From Spirometra erinaceieuropaei (taxonomy: Eukaryota; Platyhelminthes; Cestoda; Diphyllobothriidea; Diphyllobothriidae), in assembly GCA_902702965.1 (NCBI GenBank), contig CACRXP010000157.1, positions 41,508 through 105,507 on the forward strand: DNA of 64,000 bases. The letters run 5' to 3'. The position numbers and the translations under genes are program-made. The stretch's first letter is position 1; every line of letters starts with the position of its first letter. Below are positions 53,701 through 60,886 of this stretch, piece after piece. The notes under the pieces were generated by a model, which worked only from the letters and a program-made list of their open reading frames with translations, searched no databases and was not told the DNA's origin.

Positions 53701-55009
53701 AAGGGCACTAACTTGCTCCCTCGCCCTAAACAAATGAGCTGTAATATTCTTAGGGCCGAACTGCAACTCCGGCTGCCGGGTCCCCAGTTTGCATTTAGGC
53801 GATGTGCACCAAATTGTCACCGGTAAATCTAACCCTCCTTTTCGGACAAAGCTCATCTGAATTACTGGGGATGTTCTCACTGCGTCTCAAAAATGGGATA
53901 GAGTCCTGTCAGTCCCTTCGGGAGATATATTTTGCTGAAAACGGATAAGAACGCTGTTGCTCGCTGTGCCCTGTATGCAGGACAGGATGCAGGCTTTCCG
54001 TTTTGACCTTGAGCGTCAGTCTGGCACCATTTCATGTGTTCAGAGGGGTGGGGGACGACGAGGGAGGGTGAGACAGCACTCTCTGCCTTATTCACCATCA
54101 GCCATACCCCAGCTCTAGACCAAGCAGACCCAAAGCTTGGATCCGGGCTCAGACGTCCGACTGGCAAGGCTGGAATTTTACGCCCCCCCCCGCATTCCCC
54201 CACCTGAAACCCATGCTTGCATGACGGCTGCTTACTTTCGTCGGTTTGACATCCGCATTTATTTACCCACCAAGGAAAAGATATTCTCGACAGTATGCTC
54301 ATTTCCCTGTACTACAATGCTTCAGCCCAAGTTCGGCCATCTGCTCCGAAAATGATACAGTTGGAGGTATGCTCAACTTGCTTGTTTGCCTGGTGTTAGC
54401 GTACGCCATAGAGCTGAGGAAAATGACGTTCTGGTTCTATAGATGTGGTGCAAAATTCAATCAAACTATCGTGTGGTTAGAAGGCAAGGTCTAATCTAAG
54501 AATGTACGGATTACTATGTAATAGCATTTCTGGTGGGTTTATTCTGCTGATAACGTTCTCGCAGACTTTATGACCAACACCGAGCAATGGCGTTGGGGGT
54601 TTCTGCGGTCTGAGGGTTGATTTCGGAGGGGTGATTATTTTTCAGTCTACCCACAAGGGCCTTTTCCTAACCGTCTGTACCAGCGATCTGGCTGGATGTT
54701 TGCAAGTATCAACAAGGTGTCTGTTTTGGTCTCATATCAGATGCTGTCTGTCGTTTCGAACCCCTTTCAGTCGCCTGGTTGTGTAAGATGGATAATTTTT
54801 GGTATCCATTTTTTCATCTCTAATTCACCGGGCGCACACAGTACTACCCGGCCTCTCGCCACGGCATCCGCGAGGACGACCACCTGACTGCCTGCATTTT
54901 GAGCTTCCTTGACCGAACGATTCGTTCGCCGTCCGGGCCACGGGATCCCTCCGCTCCGGCGCCTGCTTCGCTGACGACGACGGCATCTGAAGTCGAGATA
55001 TGCAGTTAG
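23642..55009 (+). CDS. Dipeptidyl peptidase 8/9-like serine protease (S9B family), 5' incomplete, 13 exons identified
   Basis: Homologues are cytosolic post-proline dipeptidyl peptidases that remove N-terminal Xaa-Pro dipeptides. They consist of a beta-propeller followed by an alpha/beta hydrolase. Thirteen exons (listed separately) encode about 762 residues; human DPP8/9 are near 860-900. Most introns have GT-AG ends and phases agree at all joined junctions. Catalytic residues visible are Ser in GSSYGGY (50114-50116), Asp in GGQDENVHF (exon 12) and His in ASRHGIR (exon 13). The nucleophile elbow normally reads GWSYGG, so Trp is replaced by Ser. The start codon lies upstream or was missed. 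The propeller segment carrying the EEFDR-type Glu pair that binds the substrate N-terminus was not found between 32070 and 41739, a region with a 234-N gap. The introns are packed with transposable elements. AATAAA at 55206 is a candidate poly(A) signal. DPP8 against DPP9 cannot be decided. Confidence 0.88.
23945..24675. repeat. Inverted repeat enclosing the telomere-like tract
   Basis: The left arm (about 23950-24065) and right arm (about 24560-24670) are reverse complements over about 110 bases with scattered mismatches. For example, GTTACGCTGTCCTGGTCCC pairs with the region GTACCAGGACAACGTAAC, and GGGCATTGAAATGAAAGTAAG with CTTACTTTACTTTCAATGCC. The right arm ends about 40 bases before a TA-flanked MITE. 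Confidence 0.75.
24165..24520. repeat. Degenerate telomere-like repeat
   Basis: Some 350 bases of irregular units around CCTAAC, AACCCTAA and AACCTAAAC, close to the TTAGGG complement found at flatworm telomeres but heavily diverged. It lies in the DPP gene's intron between inverted arms (23950-24065 and 24560-24670). Confidence 0.7.
24713..25668. mobile_element. Palindromic Tc1/mariner-type MITE, copy A
   Basis: It begins CAGTGCGTGACCGATCTG and ends CAGATCGGTCACGCACTG, flanked by TA on both sides (24711-24712, 25669-25670), the target duplication of Tc1/mariner transposases. The arms are reverse complements for most of their length (for example AGGAAGGATTACTTAGGTG against CACCTAAGTAATCCTTCC). 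There is no coding frame. It is related to the copies at 28897-29853 and 35274-36268. Confidence 0.9.
26249..26417 (+). CDS. DPP8/9-like exon
   Basis: The frame reads RETSLAASLLRERMRMEYSG and continues to a strand ending DQLFHFFDN. It matches the DPP8/9 block LLRERKRLG...FGITSYDF...SLFHCRDG at the start of the propeller. The acceptor has a long pyrimidine tract ending in ACGGAAAG. The donor is GTAAGC at 26418. It starts with one base completing a codon and ends in phase 0. Confidence 0.82.
26742..26775 (-). ncRNA. Hammerhead-ribozyme-like core, damaged
   Basis: Minus strand: perfect CTGATGA, stem II GGGTTC/GAAACC with one mismatch, then GAAGC (for GAAAC) and GTC. The arm opposite (27123) has the intact version, so the changes are likely decay. 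Confidence 0.6.
27123..27156 (+). ncRNA. Hammerhead ribozyme, minimal PLE type
   Basis: CTGATGA (27123-27129), one spacer base, stem II GGGTTC/GAATCC (27131-27136 with 27143-27148, one G-U pair) with loop GAGGAG, then GAAAC (27149-27153) and GTC (27154-27156), after which cleavage is expected. Stem III is the loop-less ACGT, which cannot close on itself but can pair with a second molecule. This fits the small dimeric hammerheads described from Penelope-like elements. Confidence 0.75.
27800..28550 (-). mobile_element. Penelope-like element fragment (end of reverse transcriptase)
   Basis: The frame at 28541-27795 contains the characteristic junction between PLE reverse transcriptase and endonuclease: FWRPLPYVRNVSEAVSCLL, then LTPLGVGVSHRPEATI, then SGVVYRIWCSCG. 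The GIY-YIG motif that should follow is interrupted by unrelated sequence. It points the same way as the ribozyme-bearing arm at 26690-26945 that lies downstream of it, so the two may belong to one inserted element. Confidence 0.75.
28897..29853. mobile_element. Palindromic Tc1/mariner-type MITE, copy B
   Basis: It begins CAGTAAGTGAGCTAACTC and ends GAGTTAGCCCACGTACTG with TA on both flanks. The inner arms are complementary, for example CGAAATGCGTTTTCGTTTCG against the sequence near 29790-29815. It is more diverged from copies A and C than they are from each other, and so is older or a subfamily. Confidence 0.85.
29888..30240. mobile_element. Partial MITE, left arm only
   Basis: CAGTAGGTACTGTGTCTCGTGAAATG, then GCGTTAGCGATTAGAAG, TTACTTAGCTGGAGTTTTAA and TGACTATCATGCAGTATAA, follow the left arm of the family. 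The right arm is missing after about 30240. Confidence 0.5.
30770..31215 (-). repeat. Tandem S1 SINE units, minus orientation
   Basis: The tRNA-like head (31052-30985, box B read as CGAGTTCGAGCC and box A TGGCTCAGTGG-like on the minus strand) lies between two bodies marked by GCATGATATAGGCAG and GAACGATCGGTGAG-type blocks. This is the same family as 21500-21960. Confidence 0.75.
31216..31460 (+). repeat. S1 SINE unit, plus orientation
   Basis: The body starts ACGATCGGTGAGCGCCCCCC and leads into the tRNA-like head (31291-31358), with box A CGGCTCAGTGG and box B GAGTTCGAGCCTC, then the downstream body. It is head to head with the preceding minus-strand units. The anticodon position of the head reads TCT, suggesting a tRNA-Arg origin, but this is tentative. 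Confidence 0.75.
31839..32070 (+). CDS. DPP8/9-like exon
   Basis: The acceptor is TTCCTCCTTCCTGTAG and the exon starts in phase 0, as the previous one ends. The frame contains CPLNPHLVAMVSDIDLILAY, which aligns with [20 protein letters not shown] of DPP8/9. It ends at donor GTATGT (32071) after one base of a codon. A Ser/Thr/Pro-rich segment precedes the conserved block. Confidence 0.78.
32980..33190 (-). repeat. S2 SINE fragment
   Basis: The minus-strand box-B-like GTGGGTTCGAGTCCCACCGAG and a body with CAGGCTTACTTAATTAACAG-like sequence match the family at 44302-44720. A second broken head (CGTGGGTGCGAATAGC) follows at about 33105. Confidence 0.5.
33240..33430 (+). repeat. Single PLE terminal repeat
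   Basis: GAAGGGAGCACGGTTAATTG, then GGTATGCGGTAGCATGGCGA, CATCCTATAAATACT and the ribozyme core closely match the right arm at 27000-27190. No PLE coding sequence adjoins it. Confidence 0.8.
33359..33392 (+). ncRNA. Hammerhead ribozyme, minimal PLE type
   Basis: CTGATGA (33359-33365), spacer T, perfect 6-bp stem II GGATTC/GAATCC (33367-33372 with 33379-33384), loop AAGAGA, GAAAC (33385-33389), GTC (33390-33392). Stem I can form five pairs between CGTCT (33354-33358) and AGGCG after the cleavage site. The G-U pair of the 27123 copy is an A-U pair here, a covariation that keeps stem II. It is the best-preserved core of the set. Confidence 0.8.
33490..33830 (+). repeat. S2 SINE copy
   Basis: The body (CAAGCCTGGTAGTCACCTGG, ACTGTATCAGCCTTGGTGG) is followed by a decayed tRNA-like head (GCCTTGAAGCTCAGGCGG) and the CACGGTTGGATCAGAATGAA tail. 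The order is the same as at 44410-44720. Confidence 0.6.
34278..34511. other. Assembly gap
   Basis: 234 N. It falls in the DPP intron region where propeller exons are missing, and inside a palindromic element, which probably caused the break. Confidence 1.
34560..34625. repeat. Short degenerate telomere-like tract
   Basis: CCTAAACCCCAGCC, CCTAACTTAACTCTAACCCC and ATTAACCCTG resemble the tract at 24165-24520. The following sequence (GTGGATATTAGCGCAATGCC, then TTTCTCACTGACG) also resembles its flanking arm, so this is a second, partial copy of that element. Confidence 0.5.
35274..36268. mobile_element. Palindromic Tc1/mariner-type MITE, copy C (best preserved)
   Basis: 995 bases starting CAGTGCGTGACC and ending GGTCACGCACTG, flanked by TA (35272-35273, 36269-36270). 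Arms of about 390 bases are nearly perfect reverse complements (for example AATCAATAGGGAATCACGTC against GACGTGATTCTCTATTGATT), around a loop of about 230 bases. There is no open frame of note. It must have been moved by a transposase supplied elsewhere. Confidence 0.92.
37290..38135. repeat. Direct repeat pair around an inverted repeat
   Basis: A block of about 200 bases (CGACAGCCTTCA, then CAGTTCGGATTTTGTCC, then GGTCACTTAACAACTAGAAA) occurs at 37300-37490 and 37925-38100. Between them 37640-37755 and 37805-37905 are reverse complements (GTTATTGGGAATGCGC against GCGCATTCCCAATAG). AGGTACAAGGTGG at 37770 is mirrored near 38130. This is probably a composite foldback element of unknown class. 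Confidence 0.7.
38985..39735 (+). pseudogene. Degenerate C2H2 zinc-finger-like repeat ORF
   Basis: Frames at 39035-39232 and 39359-39736 carry decayed finger units such as CDRTLTPPTGLTDHL, FMSRIGLVGHLRVHRTETG and LRTFSHRLGLFDRTRVH, with frameshifts between. I recall many dispersed ORFs of this kind from diphyllobothriid tapeworms, apparently carried by retroelements. It lies just upstream of the CR1 reverse transcriptase at 39905 and may be its first ORF. The Cys pairs are mostly lost, so no functional finger remains. Confidence 0.5.
39070..39155 (-). repeat. tRNA-like stretch
   Basis: Minus strand: GTAGTGTAGTGATAGCCG resembles box A of a tRNA, and CAGGGTTCGAGCCCCGG is a perfect box B. Spacing is tRNA-like. 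It overlaps the zinc-finger-like frame. Confidence 0.4.
39905..40720 (+). mobile_element. CR1-like LINE fragment (reverse transcriptase), frameshifted
   Basis: Consecutive frames carry the polymerase blocks in order: LPEEWKCAGITPIHKGG, then DTQHGFRPGRSCLTS, then VTFFDFKKAFDSVLH, then PQGSVLGPVLFLIYAND, then FADDIK and NEWLLKFNVSKCVVLHLN. At least three frame changes and one stop inactivate it. It lies in the large DPP intron, in the same orientation as the gene. Confidence 0.88.
40850..41075 (-). CDS. Possible antisense exon, helical BAR-like segment, unrecognised
   Basis: On the minus strand an acceptor-like CTCCGCGATCTAG is followed by a frame of about 72 codons starting AVEEEKVKLDEQITELN and ending at a stop near 40858. 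The composition (charged, heptad-like, LLLKLYKSVYDFHANQLKAM) suggests a long amphipathic helix, as in BAR or endophilin-type domains. I could not name a family or find partner exons. It would be a gene or retrocopy nested antisense in a DPP intron. Confidence 0.3.
41739..41901 (+). CDS. DPP8/9-like exon
   Basis: After TTCACCCACATCTATTGTAG the frame reads AWVQLADRVQSRFLLLLIPL and ends QFWIE. It aligns with [20 protein letters not shown]...NVWINVHDIF of DPP9. The first base completes a codon from an exon not found. The donor is uncertain: GTTCGT at 41902 keeps phase 0 for the next exon. Confidence 0.75.
43175..43447 (+). CDS. DPP8/9-like exon
   Basis: A long pyrimidine tract ends CCCCCTCCGCAG. 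The frame carries SRRSGFSHLYHY and LTFGEWEVLLNH, matching CKTGFCHLYKV and ALTSGEWEVLARH of DPP9. The donor is GTGAGT at 43448, phase 0. Confidence 0.85.
44302..44382 (+). repeat. S2 SINE tRNA-like head, unit 1
   Basis: GCCTCG at the 5' end pairs with CGAGGC at the 3' end. Box A is TAGCTCAAGTAGTTAGAGC and box B GGGTTCGAATCCC with a perfect T stem. The anticodon-arm region GACTGTACTAAAGCC is imperfect and the variable region is long. It is followed by the shared GAGTTTTTCACAGTTGGGTC body, which marks it as a SINE and not a tRNA gene. Confidence 0.7.
44604..44720 (+). repeat. S2 SINE tRNA-like head, unit 2, and tail
   Basis: This is a second copy about 302 bases downstream of the first with the same upstream lead (GTGATTAAACTCGCGTCGTC) and tail. 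Box B has changed to GTGTTCTAATCCC. The two form a tandem dimer. Confidence 0.7.
45385..45640. mobile_element. MITE fragment, right arm only
   Basis: ACCGAAAATCAATGAAAAAT, then AAGTAGTCAC, GCCGACATCC, CGAATACGCATTTCGGAATT and GAGTTAGGCCACCTACTG follow the right arm of the TA-flanked family, closest to copy B. The left arm is missing. Confidence 0.65.
46111..46181 (+). CDS. DPP8/9-like exon (71 bases)
   Basis: The acceptor is TTTTGCATTTTGTCAG. The frame IFLDEDNHLVLFEGLREHPL aligns with [20 protein letters not shown] of DPP9. The donor is GTAAGT at 46182. It starts in phase 0 and ends with two bases. Confidence 0.85.
47128..47429 (+). CDS. DPP8/9-like exon
   Basis: It follows a strong poly-C/T tract ending CTCCTAG. 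The frame begins YAVGYGTALGTPVTRLST, aligning with LYVVSYEAAGEIVRLT of DPP9, and covers the last propeller blades. The donor is GTGAGT at 47430. It ends with one base. Confidence 0.85.
47725..47770. repeat. Short TTAGGG-like tract
   Basis: AGGTTAGGGTTAAGTTTGGG followed by GTTAGGGTTGAGATAAGGG resembles telomere repeats in the opposite orientation to 24165-24520. Too short to interpret further. Confidence 0.4.
49076..49307 (+). CDS. DPP8/9-like exon, start of the hydrolase domain
   Basis: The acceptor is TTTCTTGTTTTTAG. The frame carries LTLYGLLFTPN and FPTLHLVYGGPGVQLVRGS, aligning with RLYGMIYKPH and YPTVLFVYGGPQVQLVNN of DPP9. The YGGP stretch forms part of the oxyanion region. The donor is GTATGT at 49308. 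It ends with two bases that form Leu with the next exon. Confidence 0.92.
49823..49934 (+). CDS. DPP8/9-like exon
   Basis: The acceptor is TTTTTCGTCCCAACAG. The frame FIRAQILCHYGYAVLLCDCR, then GSTNRGSAF, matches [25 protein letters not shown] of DPP9. The donor is GTAAGT at 49935, phase 0. Confidence 0.92.
50018..50120 (+). CDS. DPP8/9-like exon with the catalytic serine
   Basis: The acceptor is TGAACTCCTAG, after a short intron of 83 bases. The frame LIDLDRVAIQGSSYG matches FIDLSRVAIHGWSYG. The nucleophile is the second Ser of GSSYGG (50114-50116). The donor is GTAAGT at 50121, phase 1. Confidence 0.93.
50580..51185 (-). mobile_element. Penelope-like element fragment (RT end plus GIY-YIG endonuclease)
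   Basis: Minus strand: LRDQFAQNGYPRAFISR, then ELGVGIAHRPKATIRNRVM, a stop, then VYSIPGQNCPSNYTGQTER and SRIHEDKPAVRRGDALSQV. This is the standard PLE junction followed by the GIY-YIG nuclease, in which YIG reads YTG. It inserted antisense in the intron between exons 50018-50120 and 52315-52465. Confidence 0.82.
52315..52465 (+). CDS. DPP8/9-like exon
   Basis: The acceptor is ACACCGTTCCTTAG. The first bases complete the Gly after SSY. The frame GYMSLMAAARYRDTYRAAIA, GSPVVDWAHYDTAYTERYLG matches [39 protein letters not shown]. The donor is GTAAGT at 52466. Confidence 0.95.
52695..53160 (-). mobile_element. Penelope-like element fragment with an intact GIY-YIG endonuclease frame
   Basis: An open frame from about 53160 to 52695. 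It begins with the end of the reverse transcriptase (RLDQAVSGTFPAARVRISF), followed by the nuclease MCIYSFTCSCGAGYIGRTSR, LSKRIREHLPAWL, HAVDSGHRVD and AEAAAIRLRKP. The GYIG motif, the Arg and the late Glu expected for the nuclease are present. It is a different PLE family from the one at 50580-51185 (CSCGAGYIG against CPSNYTG) and sits antisense in the next intron. Confidence 0.85.
53244..53397 (+). CDS. DPP8/9-like exon with the catalytic aspartate
   Basis: The acceptor is TTAATTAACTAG. The frame NDAPCLMISHGGQDENVHFS, then HTSALLQRLDSLGKPYEFY, matches NRLLILHGFLDENVHFFHT...LIRAGKPYQLQ. The Asp of QDENVHF is the triad acid. The donor is GTAAGT at 53398, phase 0. Confidence 0.95.
54842..55009 (+). 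CDS. DPP8/9-like last exon with the catalytic histidine
   Basis: The acceptor is CACCGGGCGCACACAG. The frame YYPASRHGIREDDHLTACIL, SFLDRTIRS aligns with [20 protein letters not shown]...LHFLQEYL. It ends at TAG (55007-55009) after a Pro/Ala/Thr-rich tail not seen in human DPP9. Confidence 0.93.
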   Translation, partial: YYPASRHGIREDDHLTACILSFLDRTIRSPSGPRDPSAPAPASLTTTASEVEICS

Positions 55010-55205
55010 ATCTTCCTATCCCCATCCCCTGATCCACTCGCCCCCTCCCCCTCCCGTAAACGCAAACAGCTTGTCTTTCCCGAGCGTGACATTCTTTTCT
55101 CAAGTATTTGTCTATCTTTGCATCTTCTTTGTTCTGCTGAAAAATGCTATGCGTTTCAACGGTATTTTTGGCCGACCGATGGGTAGAGACTCGTCCTAGT
55201 GCGAA

Positions 55206-55211
55206 AATAAA
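55206..55211 (+). promoter_or_regulatory. Candidate poly(A) signal of the DPP-like gene
   Basis: AATAAA lies 197 bases after the stop codon. It is the first canonical hexamer I see downstream. Confidence 0.45.
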
Positions 55212-55214
55212 AGC

Positions 55215-58200
55215 GAAAAAGCGGCTTTCAGGGTGGCATGGGTGGTTTGGTGGAGAAAGGTCGTCTAGGAGAAGTGACTTTGGAGGTGGCTGGACGGGGT
55301 GACAGGAGTCAGTACCTCTTCTGAGAGCGACTTCCAATGAGGAGGGTGGAGGTATTGATCCCTCCACAATACGATCTGTTTAGCGGCTGGGTATTTCTTT
55401 GCGATTTGGTCTTCGCTGTAATTACACCGACCATCGAGAAGGATGCCCAGTGTCCCGTATTTTGAAGGAGCCTCGGAAAGCTCCTTTGACAGTCTTCGGT
55501 GAACACAGAGAACACTTTTGGCTCCCGGAAGCCTGGAGAGGGGGTCGAATGTCGTGGATGCGGCATACACCACATTCTATACAGCCCAGTTTCCGGTACG
55601 ACGTATTGAGTGTTAGAGTGTGATTGGGCATGCGGTACCATTCCTCTTTAAAGAGTCCTGCAGGCATGCAATCCGGTAAGTGCGTCGAGGTGCGATAGTG
55701 GATAACTTAAAGACTCCCAAATCAAAAGACAGGCAAGCTTTATTCCGGCAAGCCGGCGTACTCCAAAACGTGGCGGGCAACGGCAGTGAGTGTTCTCGTG
55801 AGTCCTGTCAACCGTTCGCTCAGGCGAGAACTGTATGCGACTGCGAACAACCAATCAAGACAGAGATATCGATCGGCGTCCGCAAGCCCAAGGCTGATTC
55901 GTGAGTGCGTACGCAGGGAGTGATGGGCGTGCTAGACGGACCGAAGGCGACATCGGTAAGTGGACACGCCGTGAGTGCGGGCAGTTACAAGTAGCATAAG
56001 TGAATGTGGGCCGTTCTCCAGTTACATGAACACTCTTGATTGTAGACCCTCGTTGGAGCTGCCTAGGGGAAGTGCCTTACTGAAATAGCTGCCGGTTACA
56101 ATGTCGTCCCTTAAAGCATAAAAACGCTAGCGCTCCCGTATCCGTTGCCCATCAAACTGAACGTCCTTTGTTGCAGCCCTAGGTAGTCCTTCCCTTCCAG
56201 ACATCCTACTGACCAACAGGTTGGCCGCAAATAGGGTCCGTGCAGGATGGACGTTGCGGCATTAAGTGAGGCCGACGTCTCCGAGCGAGGTAGGTGCGTG
56301 AGAGCTTGTGGAAACGCAAGGCTGTCGACAATAGGTCCCCTAAATCAAAATTCAGAAGGGTAAATTTAGTCAGACAGCCTCTACTGCTGCAAGAGAGTGC
56401 ACGGGCGACTTAGAAGACGGTGAGGGCAGTTGCTTAACCAGAACCAGCCGTTAGGGTTCGCCCTGGCGCAAGGTTCGCGGATGCGCCCGAGCTTTGTCGG
56501 CCTCTAACCAATCAGCAGAAGGTGCGACACCGATCGGCACCAAACTATTGTCACAGTGGACCAAGTAGAGCATGACCCAAACATCCAACTAGTAGGAGGG
56601 TTGACGGCGGCACGAGAAAGCGGCCGTGCTTTCCACATTGAGGGCAGACGGCCACAAACCTGGGGCCGACATGCGCTGCATGGGCGTCAAGACGTTGCTG
56701 TGGTCTTTGTTGTCATCAAAACTGTAAGCGTTGCATTCTATCGCACAGAGCATCAGCCATCGTCTCCTGGGAATGAAGCTCCCACCTCTCCCCACTGAGA
56801 AAGTGTAGGCGGCGGGAACTGGAGCCACCTCTGTACCCAACGAGGTAGAAGTCAAAGTAAGGCCTACTTAAACAAGTATAGTAGCTAGTTCTGCGTACTA
56901 TCATTGGATTCAGCCGCAGTGACGAGCAGCAGCTACATAGAGACAAGGCGGTTGCCCATTTACGTATTGATGCCGATGGTTAACAACTTGATTGCCCTCG
57001 ATGTCTCTAGCACTCGCGTTCGCACAAATCGCGCCACAATAAAGCGGAGTGGTAGGATGTCACTGAATCGGGAACTGTAACGGACTCCTCCCGTAACTGG
57101 CGCACACAATACACAACCTAATCACCAACGCTGTCCATCCTCCTGATTGGCGAAAGGCGACGCGAATGCACGGAAATAACAAGTGTCGACCCAAGGTACT
57201 CGTCAGGAGGGAGGTCCGGTTCGATGCGTTGGTGACAAAGGCAGTATGCAGCACCGAGTACTGAACGGATCTCTGTCCCCTGCCCTTCAAGATGGGACCA
57301 CAGCACCAATCTCATCGATAGTGGACCAAAGGACACTAATGCTCGAATACCAGACAGTGAAGAACGAACACCGGACTACATAAAAATGAATGTCGGTCAG
57401 GAGCAAACAGGCATCCTGGGCGAGCATCACGTCGGGAGACTGCGTGGCACCATTCATGTCAGTTGCTTGGTGGTTCATGACTCTTCACTGTGACAATAAC
57501 AGAACTACTTTAATGTCAGCTACGAAATTCATCGTCTCTTTGCTAATGAGATCACCTCGTACAAACCTTCGAATGCAACCAATGGGTCAATACAAACCAA
57601 GGTTGGTTAGGCCGGAAGGCAGAGGATATTCTGACAAATGGATAGGTCACGGCGAAATGATGAACTGGACGATTGTCATGGTCGTCTACAGCACCCGAAA
57701 CAACGGGACCGTACCTCCTGTTCGGCCTAGATAACACAACCCCATTGCCGTAGAAGTCGGAAAGTTTGAAGCCTTTGGTCGACAATTTCAGTTCGGCACC
57801 AGTCGCCCACCTGCAATCCGCAGGGGAGCGTCCAACAGACTGCCTCGAATGGCAGTATACATTGGTCTTAACCGCGCTTCTTTTCGGCGGGAGGCAATCA
57901 GGACAGTGCGACAGATGTCCGACGGAGACGTTCGGAGTTGTAAGGCCTGGGTAGGTGGGAGATCGTGACCTACTTCTGTTTTGGGAAGGAAAAAAGGCGT
58001 CAGAAGGGAACGTACATTCTGCACAGGAACTTTCTCTCGTCCGTAGCCTTCAACGCCCAACAAAATCAAGGTTTGCCCGCGTCTCTCCCCAGGCGTGGTG
58101 TATGTGCAAGTGGCTAAGCGTTTATCAAACATCAAAGCAAGTTAACTTTTGTTTTTTGCGCGATCTCCGGGATTTGGGAACACCCGCAGCCGACTATCCT

Positions 58201-60790
58201 AGAAGCTGTCTGCGCATACGTTTGAAAGCCGTGATAGAGTAATGCCTAACGCGGCGTGTGTTTCAAGGAAGTTTTAAATGCGACTGAGGCTCTACCGAGT
58301 GCTGTCTCATTTTTGGAAAGTCTATAAACTGGGTGGTTTCGACTTCTGAGCCAGTTGACCTCTTAGTTTGATGGGATGTGGAGACAAGTATCTGAAGACT
58401 TCAAGGGGGCAGCCATTGTTCATCAGCGACGTGTGTGCGTGTGTGACAGTCATCTCGCATATTTCCCTACCCCAAAACAGACTCCACTGCAGATGCGCTG
58501 GACCGAAACGCGGCCCAGATTTGTTCACGAGACGTGTTTTTCAAGCCGCGCATAAGCCCACAACCACACGCATGTGGTATGCAGACATTTACGCCGCGTC
58601 ATTAACCGCGCCCAACCCCATTAATTTACAGATTTGGAGAGTCGGTTATTGCCTAGTAGTATGAGGCCGGCACTGAGGAACCCGACCTCCGCATCGTACT
58701 TCTTCCCAGTTTGGTCATTATAACAGTCTCACTGATGAGAGCAGTAACCCATCGTAGCCCGGTACCAGAGCGTAGATTGGCCGTCTAGCTTCGCCCACTC
58801 CGACTTCCGGCTGTCTTCACACTATCTCGCTATCGCAGCGACTTGGATGAGGAAAGAGAGGGTGCGGCAGGTGCTTCGCAAGCCTGTCTCGCCATAGCCT
58901 AGTTTCCGCGCATGTCACCGGGTATGTTGGCACCCGCAAAGGCCGAACTGTCAGAAAGTTGCCTGCTTACCGCTTAAACGCCTGAGTACCTACATCCAAT
59001 GTACACTTTTTTTACAGAAACACAATGCAAACAGGGGAACCACAGGTCTACTCCTTGCAGCCCGCAACTACGTTAATATATGGGCACTAATCTTTTTACA
59101 CCACCTAAGTAGATGTAATCTGTGCATACAGCGGCTGGTGGGGTTTACAGTATCACGCGTCACAATCGACGGGTTGGCCTCGAAAGTCGACAAATAGGGT
59201 GTGGCAGGGTCACTCTGCCGTCCCAAACCTCCTCGGCCGGATGTTCGTCTCGCTGGTGGATGCCTACGTTGGAATCGACACTAATTATCAAAGCGGTGTT
59301 CAACCGCCCATTGTCTGGCGTACAGAAGCCGAAGCGAAGGCATCCCAGGCCAAAGTCTACCGCCCTATGCCTGCAGAGGACTTTATGCAGAAGCAGGCAT
59401 TTAGCAAAGCTCGAACAGTTCTGTTGCAGCTTGTTCAGGCCTCATATTGACTGTTGGCGCGAAGGAGACGACACCAACTTAGAAATACAACCAATGAAAC
59501 ACCCCACAGCTGTGGACAAATTCGCTTTCCTGGGGAGTGCCAGGTAAGGAAAAACCCAGCCAACCAGATCTCCGATAGACTGCAGCACTCAGCCTGTAGT
59601 AGCTGCGACTTTCATCTAAACACGAGACTGCGGTTGTACACGGCCGTTCCTCTGCGGACAGCGTGCTACAAAAAGGTAAGGATGCTGAATGTAAACTCGC
59701 ACCGAACCAACCCTGCCACCCGAGTCCTGGGGTGGACGGGCGCATTCATCGTCTATGCTCGCCAAACTGTGATTGAGCCGATAATGGGTGAGAATTGACA
59801 GGTGTCTATTAATTCTAACTGTCCTACGCTGACGTTAGTACGGGTGTTCCGAGGTACGTCGGTCAAAACAATCGAGGAAAGCGAAGACTTCTTAATCGAA
59901 ATCGGCAGGTTTGTCGTATTTCCATAAAGAAATTGTCGGGACTAAACACGCAAAACGCCAGCGCTGAAGATCAATGCCATTAAAAGCCAGTCTTTACCAA
60001 TATGGCCAAACATTTAAATGACGTCCACGGCCCGGCGTCATTGGACACCTCAGGATCAATACGACCGAACTATGGCACAAACCTCAAAGTATCACCAACA
60101 CAACCATATATGAGGACACCTGCAACATGGTCTTGCTGTTGGGGGGTCTCCATGGCATCCGTGTTGGAATGACCAGCAGCCCAGGGCCGCCGTGTCACAG
60201 CTAACGACTCCTTCAGTCAAACCGTACTGACCACTGGGGAGACTGGCCATTATGGAAGTCGTCCCCTGCTGTAACTGCCACCTTACCTCACGCACCGCTA
60301 AAACTAGGCTCATTTGTCGGCGTTAGTCAGCCAGACGCGTGGGTCCTGAGTACTCGCGTTAAGGCAAAACAGAGCAGCTGTATCCGCTATAATTAAGACA
60401 AACCTCTGAATATTTCATTCGCGGGAGGTGTTTGTTTTGGCGACGGCTTGGACCCTTGTGTCCTGCGTGAGATTTCGAGGAAAAGTCACAACTTTCAGAT
60501 GCCCATACACTGCAAATTAGCATATTCATGCTGAATGTCAGATAACGTACGGCCGATACAATAGCTCATCTGCCCTCGGCGGATTCGTGGTAATGCATCA
60601 TACTAGACCGTCAGACCTAAGCATTTCTCTGTAGCTCGGAAGCACCACAGTAGCTAGACTCCAAGGTAACTTACAAACGTGTAACGCAAAAGGAGTGACA
60701 CGTAATGAGCAAAAAAGTCCGAGTTGAGACGAAGTCAAGTTAAAAAAAAAACAAGGAAGAGGATGTCTTTTTACAGGTGATGCCATTGGG
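55215..60790. other. No recognisable gene; one unexplained frame
   Basis: Intergenic sequence between two genes. A frame of 83 codons at 59199-59450 (+), starting MWQGHSAVPNLLGRMFVS, and minus-strand frames around 55265-55667 (Cys-rich, ECGVCRIHD) are the only ones with balanced composition. I recognise neither. No known repeat family from elsewhere in the window was seen here. Confidence 0.4.
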
Positions 60791-60799
60791 CGGAGCTTA

Positions 60800-60886
60800 T
60801 TAAAATCCGTACTTTGAGCGGCTCAGATGCTGGTTCCGCCTCGCCTCAGACCACTGTTCCTGCAACTCGTACTCCTGCTCCTGGGC
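60800..60886 (-). CDS. PRCC: PRCC-like exon 6 (last)
   Basis: Acceptor TTTCCTCTCCCAG, then frame AQEQEYELQEQWSEARRNQ to SKYGF and TAA (60802-60800). It matches AKERELELKNTWSENKLSRRQ...AKYGF at the end of human PRCC. Confidence 0.92.
   Translation of the reverse strand, partial: AQEQEYELQEQWSEARRNQHLSRSKYGF

Noticed and set aside
55265..55667. Overlapping minus frames with a Cys-rich stretch (ECGVC)
   Set aside because: No recognised domain. The Cys spacing does not fit a known zinc-binding motif and no exon borders were found.
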